Assembly: GCA_029531795.1 (NCBI GenBank)
Contig: JAPEIS010000001.1
Coordinates: 4,340,001 to 4,404,000, forward strand
DNA length: 64,000 nt
DNA from: Sclerotinia nivalis
Lineage: Eukaryota > Ascomycota > Leotiomycetes > Helotiales > Sclerotiniaceae
Reading direction: 5' to 3'
The stretch's first letter is position 1; every line of letters begins with the position of its first letter. Of the stretch, positions 10,390-20,284 are shown one piece after another. The notes beneath the pieces are model-generated. The model was given only the letters and a program-made list of their open reading frames with translations. It did not search any database and was not told where the DNA came from. Made by a program: the position numbers and the translations under genes.

Positions 10390-12180
10390 CTAATACATCT
10401 GCGCTATTGGGGCTCTCCATGGTTCTGGTATAGTCTCATCTTCCGCGATCGGTATCCCGCTCATCTGCACTACTGAGACTGTCACTAGTGCTCGCCCCAC
10501 CTGATTGCCCGGCTCAATCGGATTTTGCGCAGCGCTCTTGCGTTTCCGATTACTCCTTATTGTATCTACGTTCTCTTCATCTGCCTCTGGCGTACCACTC
10601 TTACGCTTTCGACCGCATTTTCCTTTGTTTTTGGCTGCTCGGGCAGACTCCTTTACAGCGCGCTTTGCTCGTGCATCCTCAAGGTCCTCGTAGCTCATGA
10701 CCTTCGCCTTTCCTAATACCAACAACCTCGTCGATCGTCGAACCTTGGCTTCGTTGTTAATTGTGGTCAGGAACTGAATTTGGTCCTCCTGCAGGATGCT
10801 CCTAGCAGAAGATATTTGGAAAGCTTTAGTACATTTCTGCAAGTGCCTTGCCAAGTTTTTTTTGCTCGTTTCATCCATCGCATGAGCATCCTGTTGGATA
10901 ATCAGGTTCTGCAGTGACATGAAAGCTTCTGATGTCACAGGCGTCACAGGGGTCACAGGCATTTGCGATTCTATTTCTTGCCGACAAGACCCTACCTTCA
11001 TCTCATCGGCTCTTGGCATGCCTGGTTTGGCTGAGGGGGTAGGCATACTTCTGAGCACCCTATCTGGATTGAACGGGAACAAACCACTTGCAGCGAATCC
11101 GGCCTTGATATTCTTTGGCGTGAAGGCTTTTTCCCTTGCGAGATTATAGAGAGAGGTGAAGTGCTCCTTACCGATCGTATCTACGCCTCCTCGCTCGAGT
11201 CGATCGACCTGATCGCGATAAGCTGCCTTAAGTGAAGCAAACACTGCTACATCACAAGGCTGGAGCTTGTGGGACGTATGGGAGGGGAGACGACATAGAA
11301 GAATATTATTCTCGAAACAGAACTCTAAGATTTCGAGGGTCTCGTGCGTTCCAAAACCGTCGCAGATCAAGACGCGTGGTTTCTTGTTAGCTCGTTCTTT
11401 GGTTTCGGGATCAAATATACGCTTGAGCCACTCTAGGCTGATCTTAGAGTCAGTATATCCAGAGTCGGAGCACGCATATTGCCATTTAGGGGTAGGGAAC
11501 GTGGTCCAGTTGCTTCGATGGGTACTCGCTGGCCAGATAATCATAGGGTTTAGATACCTACCATCACCACTAATGCATTCGATCGCAGTCACAGTGGTGC
11601 GCTTGACTCGCGCGCCTCTATAATCTCGCGTATCGTGCTTACTTACGAGGACTTTGACAGAGCCTGGCATGGATAGCATCACTCCAGTTTCGTCCATGTT
11701 ATACACATTTTCGGCTAGGACAGCCGGATCTTGTAACACAACTTTTATCACCTCAAACCAGTGCGTGATCTTCCCATAAGTATTTTTCTCGTGACGATTC
11801 CAGTCCAATGCTTTGACTCTTCGTGCTATGAGTTCTGGATGGCGTTTCTCTAAAGCCTTTGTCCAGTTCCGGCCGGGAGGCTTGAGAGGTCTGTCGGTGG
11901 CAGGCCGATGATGGGTGACTCTAAAGGCTATAAAAGGGATAAACTTCATTCGTATCGGTTGTCCAAGGTCGGACATGTGTAGCAAATACTTAACGACAAC
12001 ATCTTCTTCATATGGTTTGAGATACTGTTGGCCTCGCGCCTTCTCTTCTATCGAGGGTCTTCCGCAAGCACGATGATGGAGTGTAGAATGAGGGACGTTG
12101 CCATGATCTGCAAGAGCACGGTATGACCTAGGCACGCCAGGAGGTACGCCTCGTGCTAGGACTTGACTGGCTCTGTCCAT
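10390..12180 (-). CDS. Transposase, Fot/Pogo type, DDD catalytic domain
   Basis: An uninterrupted 596-residue frame read from ATG at 12180. The frame is open further upstream to 12300 but has no other ATG. The N-terminal part (about residues 10-95) looks like paired helix-turn-helix DNA-binding domains of the Psq/CENP-B kind (SYRALADHGNVPHSTLHHRA, then WTKALEKRHPEL and RVKALDWNRH). The catalytic core follows: NMDETGV (Asp163), LICDGFGTH (Asp274) and SHKLQPCDVAVF (Asp310). The last two aspartates have 35 residues between them, as in the DDE_1 family, where the third residue is Asp and not Glu. The Lys/Arg-rich C-terminus (KGKCGRKRKSG) may be a nuclear signal. All catalytic residues are present, so it may be active. 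It would cut at the terminal repeats and insert at TA. Base composition is clearly less AT-rich than the NLR half of the same element. Confidence 0.9.
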   Translation of the reverse strand: MDRASQVLARGVPPGVPRSYRALADHGNVPHSTLHHRACGRPSIEEKARGQQYLKPYEEDVVVKYLLHMSDLGQPIRMKFIPFIAFRVTHHRPATDRPLKPPGRNWTKALEKRHPELIARRVKALDWNRHEKNTYGKITHWFEVIKVVLQDPAVLAENVYNMDETGVMLSMPGSVKVLVSKHDTRDYRGARVKRTTVTAIECISGDGRYLNPMIIWPASTHRSNWTTFPTPKWQYACSDSGYTDSKISLEWLKRIFDPETKERANKKPRVLICDGFGTHETLEILEFCFENNILLCRLPSHTSHKLQPCDVAVFASLKAAYRDQVDRLERGGVDTIGKEHFTSLYNLAREKAFTPKNIKAGFAASGLFPFNPDRVLRSMPTPSAKPGMPRADEMKVGSCRQEIESQMPVTPVTPVTSEAFMSLQNLIIQQDAHAMDETSKKNLARHLQKCTKAFQISSARSILQEDQIQFLTTINNEAKVRRSTRLLVLGKAKVMSYEDLEDARAKRAVKESARAAKNKGKCGRKRKSGTPEADEENVDTIRSNRKRKSAAQNPIEPGNQVGRALVTVSVVQMSGIPIAEDETIPEPWRAPIAQMY

Positions 12181-12735
12181 ATTATCCTGCCGTTGCGATG
12201 GTGATGTAGAAGGAGATGAGAGACGGCGCTCCAGCGACCAGGCACCAGGGTGCTGCCACCTGCTGATAGAATGTTCGAGAAACTTGCACTTACGCCACAC
12301 ACGTGCTATGACTTGACAATTGTGGCTAAGTAAAATATAGCGAGAACCGGGAGTGAGCTTAGTAAATTAGAACTCGGCTAAGTATACATTATTAAGCAAC
12401 AAGACATGAGGTTGTCTCTTCATATCGGAGTAACTCTCGGACTACATTATTTTCCTCATTAAGTGTCTTCAAAATTTGGGAGATACATTCTTTGAATATA
12501 GAACCTTTCCCCAAGTGCTCCTAATTTAAAAAAAACTCTAATAGTTGCAATCAAGCAAAGGGGAACAGCCGAAGCGGGGATCGGTAGCATCATTGAAACG
12601 ATCAATAGTATAATCAACCACAGTCTTTTTCTTATTGCTAAGTGATTTCCTTAGAGAAAAATGGCTACAGAAAGTGCTACATTAATAAAAACTTTATAGA
12701 CTCACTAAGAAAAGGTTTATGATCTCAAAACTATG
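12181..12735. other. Transposase upstream region
   Basis: Holds the transposase promoter or leader and AT-rich sequence up to the right terminal repeat. The transposase frame is open to 12300 without an ATG, so a short upstream exon cannot be excluded. Confidence 0.4.
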
Positions 12736-12781
12736 AATTTGTCTCGTGACAGGGAGCGTCTCGTTACGCAGGGACGGACGT
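12736..12781 (-). repeat. Right terminal inverted repeat of the transposon (46 bp)
   Basis: The reverse complement of this stretch begins ACGTCCGTCCCTGCGTA and pairs with 4896-4941 with four mismatches. TA follows at 12782-12783. The transposase reads away from this end. Confidence 0.9.
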
Positions 12782-13021
12782 TATATTTGATTTTAAACCT
12801 GCATACTCTGATCCAGTGTCTCTGATATAGTACATTGACCCCATTCCAATGATACAGTAAGACAGAATGGTTTCCTGACGAGAACAGTTTGTAATGCATA
12901 TTTGCAATGCAATTGCAGAATGATATCCAGTGGCCGTCTCTTGACTCTGGTATCAAACCCACGCCGGTCTCGACTGAGGTAACCGAAAACCGCACATGAT
13001 CTTGATGCCACAAGATCGAAT

Positions 13022-13663
13022 TTAACGCTCAATTTCCTCCACAGACTTGACCCTGAGCTCAGCAATTCTCAAAATTGTGTACTTGTGCTTGCTCTTCACA
13101 GTTTTTATTTTCCTGTTCCTCCTTTTCGTCTTCTCTTTGATCCTCATTGGTTCCGCCTCGGTGCCCATAACTCTCGCCCTGCACTCAAATATCCTTTCAT
13201 CCAGATAAGGCGTTCCTTTCAAGGTGTAATCTCTCGATCCAATGCTCGAAGCGGTATTGAGGCGTAAAACATCACCAGGCACTACACCAGGCATGCGAAA
13301 TGGAAGTCGTACTGTGTCTCCTACAGTCACAAGGTATGGCCGACTATAAATGTGTGTAGTTATGAAGTGTGATGGCTGGGCAGTGAGAAATGGAAGCATC
13401 TCCTTGACCGAGGGGGATAAAGACAGTGGCGCAACGCTGGGAGATGGCGCGACTGGTGCTGAAAATGCGATTGAGGAATCTGCTGGCTTTAAAGATGCTG
13501 CTGAGGGTAATGGGCTAGCATTGCTGTTCTCAATGGGCGATTCGACATGTTGTGCTGTAGAATTAAAAAAGCGTGCTCGACTTGGTAAGAGGAAGGTGGG
13601 TGGAAGTGTTGCACTTGGTATCCTTATGTCCAATAAGGACTTCCTAATCGTCCTGCTAAACAT
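13022..13663 (-). CDS. MRPL49: Mitochondrial large-subunit ribosomal protein bL21m
   Basis: A 213-residue single-exon frame. The C-terminal half is the L21 fold: HIYSRPYLVTVGDTVRLPFR, then VVPGDVLRLNTASSIGSRDY, TLKGTPYLDER and the basic stretch EPMRIKEKTKRRNRKIKTVK that contacts 23S rRNA. In yeast this protein is Mrpl49, part of the mitochondrial 54S subunit. The first roughly 40 residues (MFSRTIRKSLLDIRIPSATL and onward) are Arg/Ser-rich without acids, a good import presequence. A low-complexity Ser/Pro/Ala linker (about 45-90) separates it from the L21 domain. Length fits fungal orthologues, which carry long N-terminal extensions. It is head-to-head with NSA2 with 214 bases between the start codons, so both may be controlled from one promoter. 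Translation begins at ATG 13663. Confidence 0.92.
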   Translation of the reverse strand: MFSRTIRKSLLDIRIPSATLPPTFLLPSRARFFNSTAQHVESPIENSNASPLPSAASLKPADSSIAFSAPVAPSPSVAPLSLSPSVKEMLPFLTAQPSHFITTHIYSRPYLVTVGDTVRLPFRMPGVVPGDVLRLNTASSIGSRDYTLKGTPYLDERIFECRARVMGTEAEPMRIKEKTKRRNRKIKTVKSKHKYTILRIAELRVKSVEEIER

Positions 13664-13877
13664 CCTGAAGTCGACAATGTCGTATGATCGATGAAGTCTT
13701 TGATATTCAAATCTACAATGCTGATCTTGTTGAAGCTTAAATTCTGATGACTAATAACTTTTAAGCTAGATTTCTTTCTTTCTGCGCTAAGAAATTTGTT
13801 ATCGATAATCGTCGGCCTCGACCAAATATTTTTTTGAATCTCTAAAATTCCACAACCACACATCATAATAATTCATC
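13664..13877. promoter_or_regulatory. Shared divergent promoter of MRPL49 and NSA2
   Basis: 214 bases separate the two start codons, and nothing else fits between them. Both genes serve ribosome production (mitochondrial and cytosolic), so a common control region is likely. I did not identify a specific factor site. Confidence 0.55.
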
Positions 13878-14889
13878 ATGGTATGTCTGCAACTAGTCAC
13901 CGATCCTGGTAAATACTAATTGACTATTAATAGCCTCAAAATGAGTATATGGAAAGATGGCGCAAGCTACATGGTCGTCGCCTCGACCATGAAGAGAGAT
14001 CGCGAAAGAAGGCAGCAAGAGAAGGGCATAAAGCATCTGATGATGCCCAGAAATTGACTGGTCTACGAGCGAAGTTGTATCAGCAAAAGAGGCGTCATGA
14101 GAAGATTCAAATGAAAAAGCAGATCAAGGCTCACGAAGAACGAAATGTGAAGTCCTCTGCGCCAAACGAACCTTCGAGCACACCCTTGCCTCAATACTTG
14201 CTGGATCGATCGAACCCTACCAATGCTAAGGCATTGTCGAGCGCAATCAAGAACAAGAGAGCGGAAAAGGCTGCTAAGTTTAGTGTGCCGTTACCCAAAG
14301 TCAGAGGCATTGCAGAGGAGGAGATGTTCAAGGTGGTGAAGACTGGAAAGAAGACTGCTAAGAAGAGTTGGAAGCGGATGATCACGAAGGCATGTAGCTT
14401 TGATCTATCGGCAGGTAGAATTTTCGCTCCTTCGGAAGATGCTAATTTAAACTCTTTTTAGCCAACTTTCGTCGGTCCCGACTTCACAAGAAGACCTGTC
14501 AAATATGAGCGATTCATTAGACCTATGGGTTTGCGTTATAAGAAGGTATGTTCTTTCCGGGTGTCCAAAATTCCATGAAAATTCTAACACGCACCAGGCA
14601 AACGTTACTCACCCAGAGCTTGGTGTAACTGTGCAACTACCTATCATCAGCGTCAAGAAAAATCCCCAAAATCCAATGTACACACAATTGGGTGTTCTCA
14701 CACGAGGAACTATCGTTGAGGTCAATGTATCTGATTTGGGTTTGGTCACAGCTGGAGGAAAGGTCGTCTGGGGTAGATGGGCACAGATTACCAATAATCC
14801 CGAAAATGATGGATGCGTCAACGCGTAAGTTCATATCCTGTCCGCGCAGCTTACAAAAATTGACTTTTCTTAGTGTTCTTCTTGTTTAA
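13878..14889 (+). CDS. NSA2: Ribosome biogenesis protein NSA2 (eS8 family)
   Basis: Five exons give a 261-residue protein, the usual NSA2 length: 13878-13880, 13934-14389, 14462-14545, 14598-14824 and 14874-14889. The first exon is only the ATG; the protein then reads [20 protein letters not shown]. Other landmarks are the Lys/Arg/Glu-rich helix (residues about 15-80), then [60 protein letters not shown] and the invariant end GCVNAVLLV. NSA2 is a nucleolar factor of pre-60S particles needed for 27S rRNA processing. The second intron (14390-14461) starts with GC, not GT; joining it this way restores the family sequence ([15 protein letters not shown]). It shares a promoter with MRPL49. Confidence 0.95.
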
Positions 14890-15260
14890 AAACTTAACTC
14901 TGATATCAAATCTACATTTACGCATGGTGTTCAGGCGTTGGAAAAAGGGAAGATAAAGAAAAGGCTAGCGCAATCGCCATTAGAATTCAAATGGAGGAGG
15001 GTTGTACGCTCCATTGGCCATCTTGAGAAAACCAAGTGAAGTTGACATTATAATAACAATTTATATTTAAATGATTTTGACATCATTATTAGCTCAATTC
15101 ATTAAGAAATTATACGATGGCTCATGTGACTGCAGTTATGAAAACTGAACGCTAGACTACCTACTTTAGGCAGCCGCGATGGGATCTTTATTATCATCCG
15201 TATCCTTCGCAGAGCATGCCTTTAATCCTTCACACAATCTTCATTCTAAAACAAGACATC
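14890..15260. other. Intergenic, NSA2 3' flank and hydrolase promoter
   Basis: No gene seen; AT-rich. The hydrolase frame is also open back to an ATG at 15216. Confidence 0.5.
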
Positions 15261-16655
15261 ATGACATTAACAGCATCACAAATCGAAGCAATTGAGCGTC
15301 TAGCACCTATCAAGTTCCACAAAATTTTCAAAATTCCAGCGACGGAAACCCACTTAGAGCTCAAGGTATCCTATGCCATCGCAGGACCATCGGATAAAAA
15401 TGTACCGACTATCCTCTTTGTTGCGGGTATGTTAGGTGTACGATGGCTGGCATTTTCATTTGATCATGTGGCAACAGTAGAGGGCGTGAGAATAATTTTC
15501 ATAGACAGGTGGGTGGTATTGTCCCCTTATATTCAGCTGGGTGTTTGGCTGTCACCTCGTGCTGGCTGCGTTTTCCATTTCATCGTCCCAAGTTGAATTG
15601 AACATTCAAAACGAAACAATTTGAGCGTATATCTGGCTAGCCGAGCATGTCAATACCCTCAATGAGTCTATTGGCTCTTAGATGATGAGTCGCAATATCA
15701 AACAGAGCAGACCACACATTACCTCCATATGAAGTTACAACATCGTTCAAACTAATGTATCCCTAGGCCTGGGTTTGGAGGTTCTACTGCAGTCCCACTT
15801 CGAAACCGTTTGCCCGTTTATCTTGAGACGATTCCTCTTCTCCTTGATCATTTGAACATCAAACACGTTTCACTTGCGAGCCATAGTGCTGGGACAATAT
15901 ACGCTCTCAACATTATCGCCCGCCTCCCCCACATTATTTGTCCGGGCCGCCCCAGGATCACTCTGCTTTCTCCTTGGGTCCATCAAGATCTGTCATCGAA
16001 AACGTTCCTTCAGGTCGCTTCGATGCTTCCCAATAGTGTGATCAATCATTGGGGCTCGGTCATTAATTTCGTTTTAAACAACGCTACGCCTATGATAGCA
16101 AGTTCAGGAGGTGCGTTTGCTGCGTTAAAATCTTCCTTCTTTGCCCCAGGAGTTGCTGCAGAAACGCGGAGAGAGATGGCAGAGCAGAAGATCCGGGAGG
16201 GTTATGGCGTATCGAAAGAGACGAAAAAGGAGATGGATAATCTAGTATTCAAGTGGGCATTTCTAGAAGATACGACGGGCCTAAATGATGAGGCAAGATT
16301 GTGTTTGAAGAAGACAGATGACTGTAGTTGGGATGCTTGTGAGGATTACGAAGAGATGGTCAAATCTTTGGCGGAGATGTGGACCCAAAGAGTGGAAAGA
16401 AACCAAAGTGCGATGCTGGAAGTAAAAATCTACCTTGCTGAAGATGATATCATGACTGGCGAGAAGGGAAAAGAGTACTTCCGGAAGTGTTGGACCAGTG
16501 AGGATTGGGTTTCAGGAATCAAAGTAAACTGTGAGCAATTGGAGGGTACAGATCATGACAATGTTCTAGACCCATTGACGAGTTTACGAGAGATTGCGAG
16601 AACGGCGAAGCAGACATTTAATTGGGAGGCCCATTCTGTACCTCACAACGAGTAA
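15261..16655 (+). CDS. Alpha/beta-hydrolase, unknown substrate
   Basis: Two exons (15261-15508, 15767-16655) give 378 residues. The intron joins IIFIDR to PGFGGSTAVP, restoring the conserved hydrolase segment after strand beta-4 (D-R-P-G-F-G-x-S). Strand beta-3 is VPTILFVAGMLG. The nucleophile elbow is SLASHSAGTIYA, with the serine in S-H-S-A-G, close to the usual G-x-S-x-G. The catalytic acid is probably in KIYLAEDDIMTG and the His in LEGTDHDNVLDP. Two ATGs are possible: 15216 (15 residues longer) and 15261; I prefer the second because of its AAGACATCATGAC context, with low certainty. No signal peptide, so probably cytosolic. The reaction cannot be told from the sequence: esterase, lipase-like or epoxide-type activities are all possible. 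Confidence 0.82.
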
Positions 16656-16812
16656 CCACTCAACGCGCAGGAGTTCGTGTGCACATATCAATGACTTCAA
16701 GATGGATTATTGCATGGGAGGGAATGTTTTCGTCGACTATGGCACAGGTGTATTTTATTGAAAACAGAATAGAGTAAAGAAACGCTTAATGGCCTATGGC
16801 CTTTCTCTAATC

Positions 16813-17726
16813 TATTGCGCCTTGGATGCAACAATCTCTGCAGCTGTATTAGTATTATAAATATGAACGGTAGAAGGTTACGTACTCTCAACATCAGCAA
16901 CACTTTGCTGTAAGATTTGTTGCAAAACCTTGGGGTTCTCGAGTTCCTTTTGGATCTTGAAAATGATGCTTTCTGAGAGTTCTTTTTGTTGACGGATCTT
17001 GACTTGTCCCTCGTATCGTACCCATGAGTCAAGAACAGACTTGGCCTCAGCAGCGAGAGCGGTTTGTTGCTCGAGTCGGTAAGCCTTGGCCTCGAGTTGT
17101 GCAGTTTCCTGTGAGCTTTGTTAGCAAAACATCCCGAAACATTCCATACTCCGTGGCTCATCATACCTTAGAGACCTCGAAAAGAGTCTTGGTGATATCG
17201 ACAACGCTGCCCAATTGTTGGACGCTCTCAATTCTAGTCTTTACGGCCTCGGTGTGGTCTGCACGGGCAGCATTCAAGATGTTCTTGATCTTGTTAACTT
17301 GACCAGTCGCCCATTCCGAGTACAATGGTCCACCGAATTTAATGACGGATCCCCAAATGCTCAAAAGACAGAACATAGTAATAGTCTCCTCGTTGACGAC
17401 ATAGTATTCGTTGCTAAGGGCGTATAGAGAAACACCTCCGGCTGCGGAGAGGATGGCAGTCTTGGAGATGAGAGAGTTGCCTGGGAGGGAGTCGAGAAGC
17501 GATTGTGCCTTCTGCTTAGGGTCCTCTGCTGGTACATTAGAGGAAGATGATCGCGAACTCGAGATCGATGTGAGGGCCGGGAGGGTACGGGAAGAAAGAG
17601 CTGGTCGAAGACGAGCGGCCCCTACGTTGTGTCAGTCAATCGCGGCCAGCAGCAACTATGGCGTAATTTTCAATTCCATATGTGCCACATACCTAAGGCG
17701 CTTCTTGTCAATAGTCTTGATGCCAT
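16813..17726 (-). CDS. ATP4: Mitochondrial F1Fo ATP synthase subunit 4 (subunit b)
   Basis: Four exons on the minus strand (17726-17693, 17621-17167, 17108-16886, 16838-16813) give 245 residues. It begins MASRLLTRSALGAARLRPAL, an Arg/Ser/Leu import presequence, followed by PAEDPKQKAQSLLDSLPGNS, the two hydrophobic stretches of subunit b (about residues 65-115: ISKTAILSAAGGVSLYALS and ITMFCLLSIWGSVIKFGGPL), and a long charged helix (EWATGQVNKIKNILNAARAD to the end IVASKAQ). The protein is the peripheral stalk of Complex V: membrane part in Fo, helix reaching the F1 head. The last two introns are phase-correct and restore family sequence (SK/ETAQLEAKAYR, VE/KIVASKAQ). It is head-to-head with NOC4. 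Confidence 0.94.
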
Positions 17727-17937
17727 TTTGATATGAGGGGAGATAATGTACAGCAGCTCAAATTGCTTGAAAGGCTTGAGACGAGGTTCTTTCGGAATTC
17801 GCTTCCCACCTCACTTTGAAGTTTCTTATGTAAGAATGCCTCAGGTTGAGAACTCCACAAATTTTTGGGTTTTATCTTGATAAGAGAAATAAATTTCTAG
17901 ACAATTGGTAAGTGTAAACTTTGTCACATATTTCACA
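17727..17937. promoter_or_regulatory. Shared divergent promoter of ATP4 and NOC4
   Basis: 211 bases between the two start codons contain no gene. I see no site I can name. Confidence 0.5.
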
Positions 17938-19670
17938 ATGCCTGGCACAATACTTGATTCGAAACGTCCTTCAAAAAGGAAGAGAGCTGTATCGGAAAAA
18001 GGACCCTCGAAGCGTGCACGATCCGAAAGTAGCGAAGAAGATCCCCAGGCGCAAATTCTCCTCCTAGAAAACGAAATCTTCGAGTCGAAGAAGCATTATA
18101 ACAATATCGCAAGGCTAATTGGCATTGCACGAGATGATTCTGAAGGTGCCGATGCGTCAATACTCGCCGCCATATCGTTATGCCGCGTTTTTACCAAATT
18201 AATAGTACTTGGGGGTTTACAGAAAACCAAAGAGACCTCGGGGAAAGATGCGACTGTGATTCAGTGGCTCAAGGAAAGATATTCGGAATATAAGATTATT
18301 CTTCTCGATATGCTAAGCCAAGAGGATGCTGCGTCTACGGCATTGACTCTCTGCATGCGAATGTTGAAGATTGAAGGGCAGCATCTGCGAAACGGTCAGG
18401 ATTACTATTTTCCCACAGGACTTCTTACGGATATGGTTCAGGTTCTCATTCGTCCTGGAAGTGATAGTGGTGTAAGAAGAGAGTTCAGTGAAAAATTCGT
18501 TGAGGAATATGATGATGTCCGATTTTACACTCTTGAAGCTATAGAGTAGGAGTGCCCCCTACCTACCTATTTCCATCTACTGATAGTTTTAGAAAACTAG
18601 CCACAGTCTCCGACGATCGACGTTTAGGCAATGATCCATTTGATACTGCTTATGAGGTTTTAACATCAATATCATCCGTTCCTGAATCCAAGGACGAACT
18701 CGAGGACTTTTACATACCTGCACCGAAGAAAAAGGCACACGCGCTTTACTCCTTGACGGAACATAAGAAGCGAGCACAAGGAGCATGGTTAGCCGTGATG
18801 AACTTGGAGATGGTGAAAGAAAGAAGGAAAATGATACTTTCAAAAATTACTGAGTCCATTGCACCGTGGTTCACCAAGCCCGAACTCCTAATGGACTTTC
18901 TGACCGACTCATACAACTCTGGAGGATCAACTTCATTGCTATCACTCTCTGGTGTCTTTTATCTCATTCAGGAGAAGAATTTAGACTATCCATCCTTCTA
19001 CCGAAAGTTATATTCGCTATTAGACACAGGTATTCTACATTCGAAGCATCGCTCAAGGTTTTTCCGGTTATTAGATACCTTCTTATCTTCAACACATTTG
19101 CCAGTAGTACTTGTCGCAAGCTTTATCAAGAGATTATCCCGACTTACGTTACACTCCCCTCCCTCTGGCGTCGTTGCGGTCGTGCCGTGGATCTATAATT
19201 TATTGAAAAAGCACCCAACGTGTTTATTCATGGTCCACAGAGAGGCTAGAGGGGCGGAAGCGAAGAAGATTTTGGAAGAAGAAGGGCTTTCGGATCCGTT
19301 CCTTATGGATGAAGAAGATCCGATGTTGACCAATGCTATTGAAAGCAGCTTGTGGGAGATTGTTACACTGCAATCGCATTATCATCCGAATGTTGCAACA
19401 CTTGCCAAAATTATTTCAGAACAATTTACGAAGCATTCCTACAACTTGGAGGATTTCTTGGATCACTCTTATGGAAGTGTAAGTCAACATATACCACACA
19501 CGCCGATAAGTTTACTGACAACGTCACAGATGCTTGAATCCGAGTTAGCAAAGGATGTGAAGAAGGTGCCGGTTGTTGAATATGAGATACCCAAGAAGAT
19601 TTTTATGAAGCATGATGTTGATGCTGGCCTAGAAGACTCTCTACTTGTGAAGCTGTGGAACTTTAATTAG
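17938..19670 (+). CDS. NOC4: Nucleolar complex protein 4 (NOC4, CBF/Mak21 family)
   Basis: Three exons (17938-18545, 18593-19478, 19530-19670) give 544 residues, close to yeast Noc4 (about 550). The N-terminus is basic and Ser-rich (SKRPSKRKRAVSEKGPSKRA), a likely nuclear/nucleolar signal. The CBF/Mak21 domain occupies about residues 300-480 (SLSGVFYLIQEKNLDYPSFY, KLYSLLDTGILHSKHRSRFF, STHLPVVLVASFIKRLSRLT, then NLEDFLDHSYGS). Noc4 works with Nop14 in the nucleolus on 40S assembly. The first intron is 47 bases, near the fungal minimum, and turns ...LEAIE into EKLATVSDD without a frame break. The second (51 bases) is a multiple of three with no stop, so unspliced RNA would add 17 residues within SYGS/MLESELAKD. 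The start at 17938 is chosen for its ATG and context. Confidence 0.93.
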
Positions 19671-20284
19671 ATCCTATGAGCTTTAGCGGTTATAATTTTA
19701 CACTGGCGTGTCCTTGCTTTGAGGTATCGTGGAAAATGGATACCTCCCTGCAATCACCGAGATCAAATTGAAGGTGGAGCAAAACTAATGGAGGGGTTCC
19801 TACAAAATCTATACAATTTAAATACTGTGGCTTCATTCTTGACTAATAACGACAGAGAAAGCCTTTTTCTCCAAATCTGTTCTTCAATGTATGAAAAACG
19901 AAAGGGTGATGTTTCAAATAACCTTACATTGGTATAGAGTTCAATGTTTGTAAAGCTAGAAACACTATGTGACCTTGCGTAACAACCTTGCATTGAAAAC
20001 GAGCCCAATGTACCGCGCCCCTTTCCACTGCACAACATACCTCCAAAACTCAAAGATCTGCGGCAGCGACCATGTGCGACTCTGGGGTGAATAAGCTTTG
20101 CATGCCTTGTAATATGAATTGATAAATAAGTAAGGGCCGTCATTCTTGGCAACGGTCGCGGCTGGAGAGCTACACTGCATATTCATTTAGTGGTAACACC
20201 AATTCAATCACCCACAAGGCTACATACAGACAACACTGTTTCTACACCAAATCACAACTTCAGGTCTTTTAACTAACATGAATA
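19671..20284. other. Intergenic, NOC4 3' flank and promoter of the Sel1-repeat gene
   Basis: No gene seen. Short open frames on both strands have no recognisable content. The last 60 bases are CA-rich and look like a leader. Confidence 0.5.

Larger units (their letters stand above)
4896..12781. mobile_element. 7.9-kb TA-flanked DNA transposon (Fot/Pogo group of Tc1/mariner) carrying an NLR pseudogene
   Basis: The segment is bounded by inverted copies of a 46-bp terminal repeat. Each end is immediately flanked outside by TA (4894-4895 and 12782-12783), the target duplication expected for Tc1/mariner elements. Inside lie an open DDD transposase on the minus strand (10390-12180) and a HET-NACHT-WD40 gene on the plus strand (5896-9342) full of stops. 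Fot/Pogo elements are normally about 2-3 kb with a transposase alone, so a 7.9-kb length with a second large gene is unusual. The terminal repeats, TA and transposase type agree with each other, which supports one element over two neighbours. An alternative is a small transposon that gained the NLR by nested insertion or recombination. I see no third copy of the terminal repeat inside. Confidence 0.8.

Noticed and set aside
9950..10390. A possible inner left end of a smaller, transposase-only element
   Set aside because: I looked for another copy of the ACGTCCGTCCC end here and found none, so the 7.9-kb boundary stands.
12181..12300. Extending the transposase to the upstream end of its open frame
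   Set aside because: No ATG there; the first codon would be GTG. A GTAAGT near 12293 hints at a possible intron, but I could not find an upstream exon with ATG.
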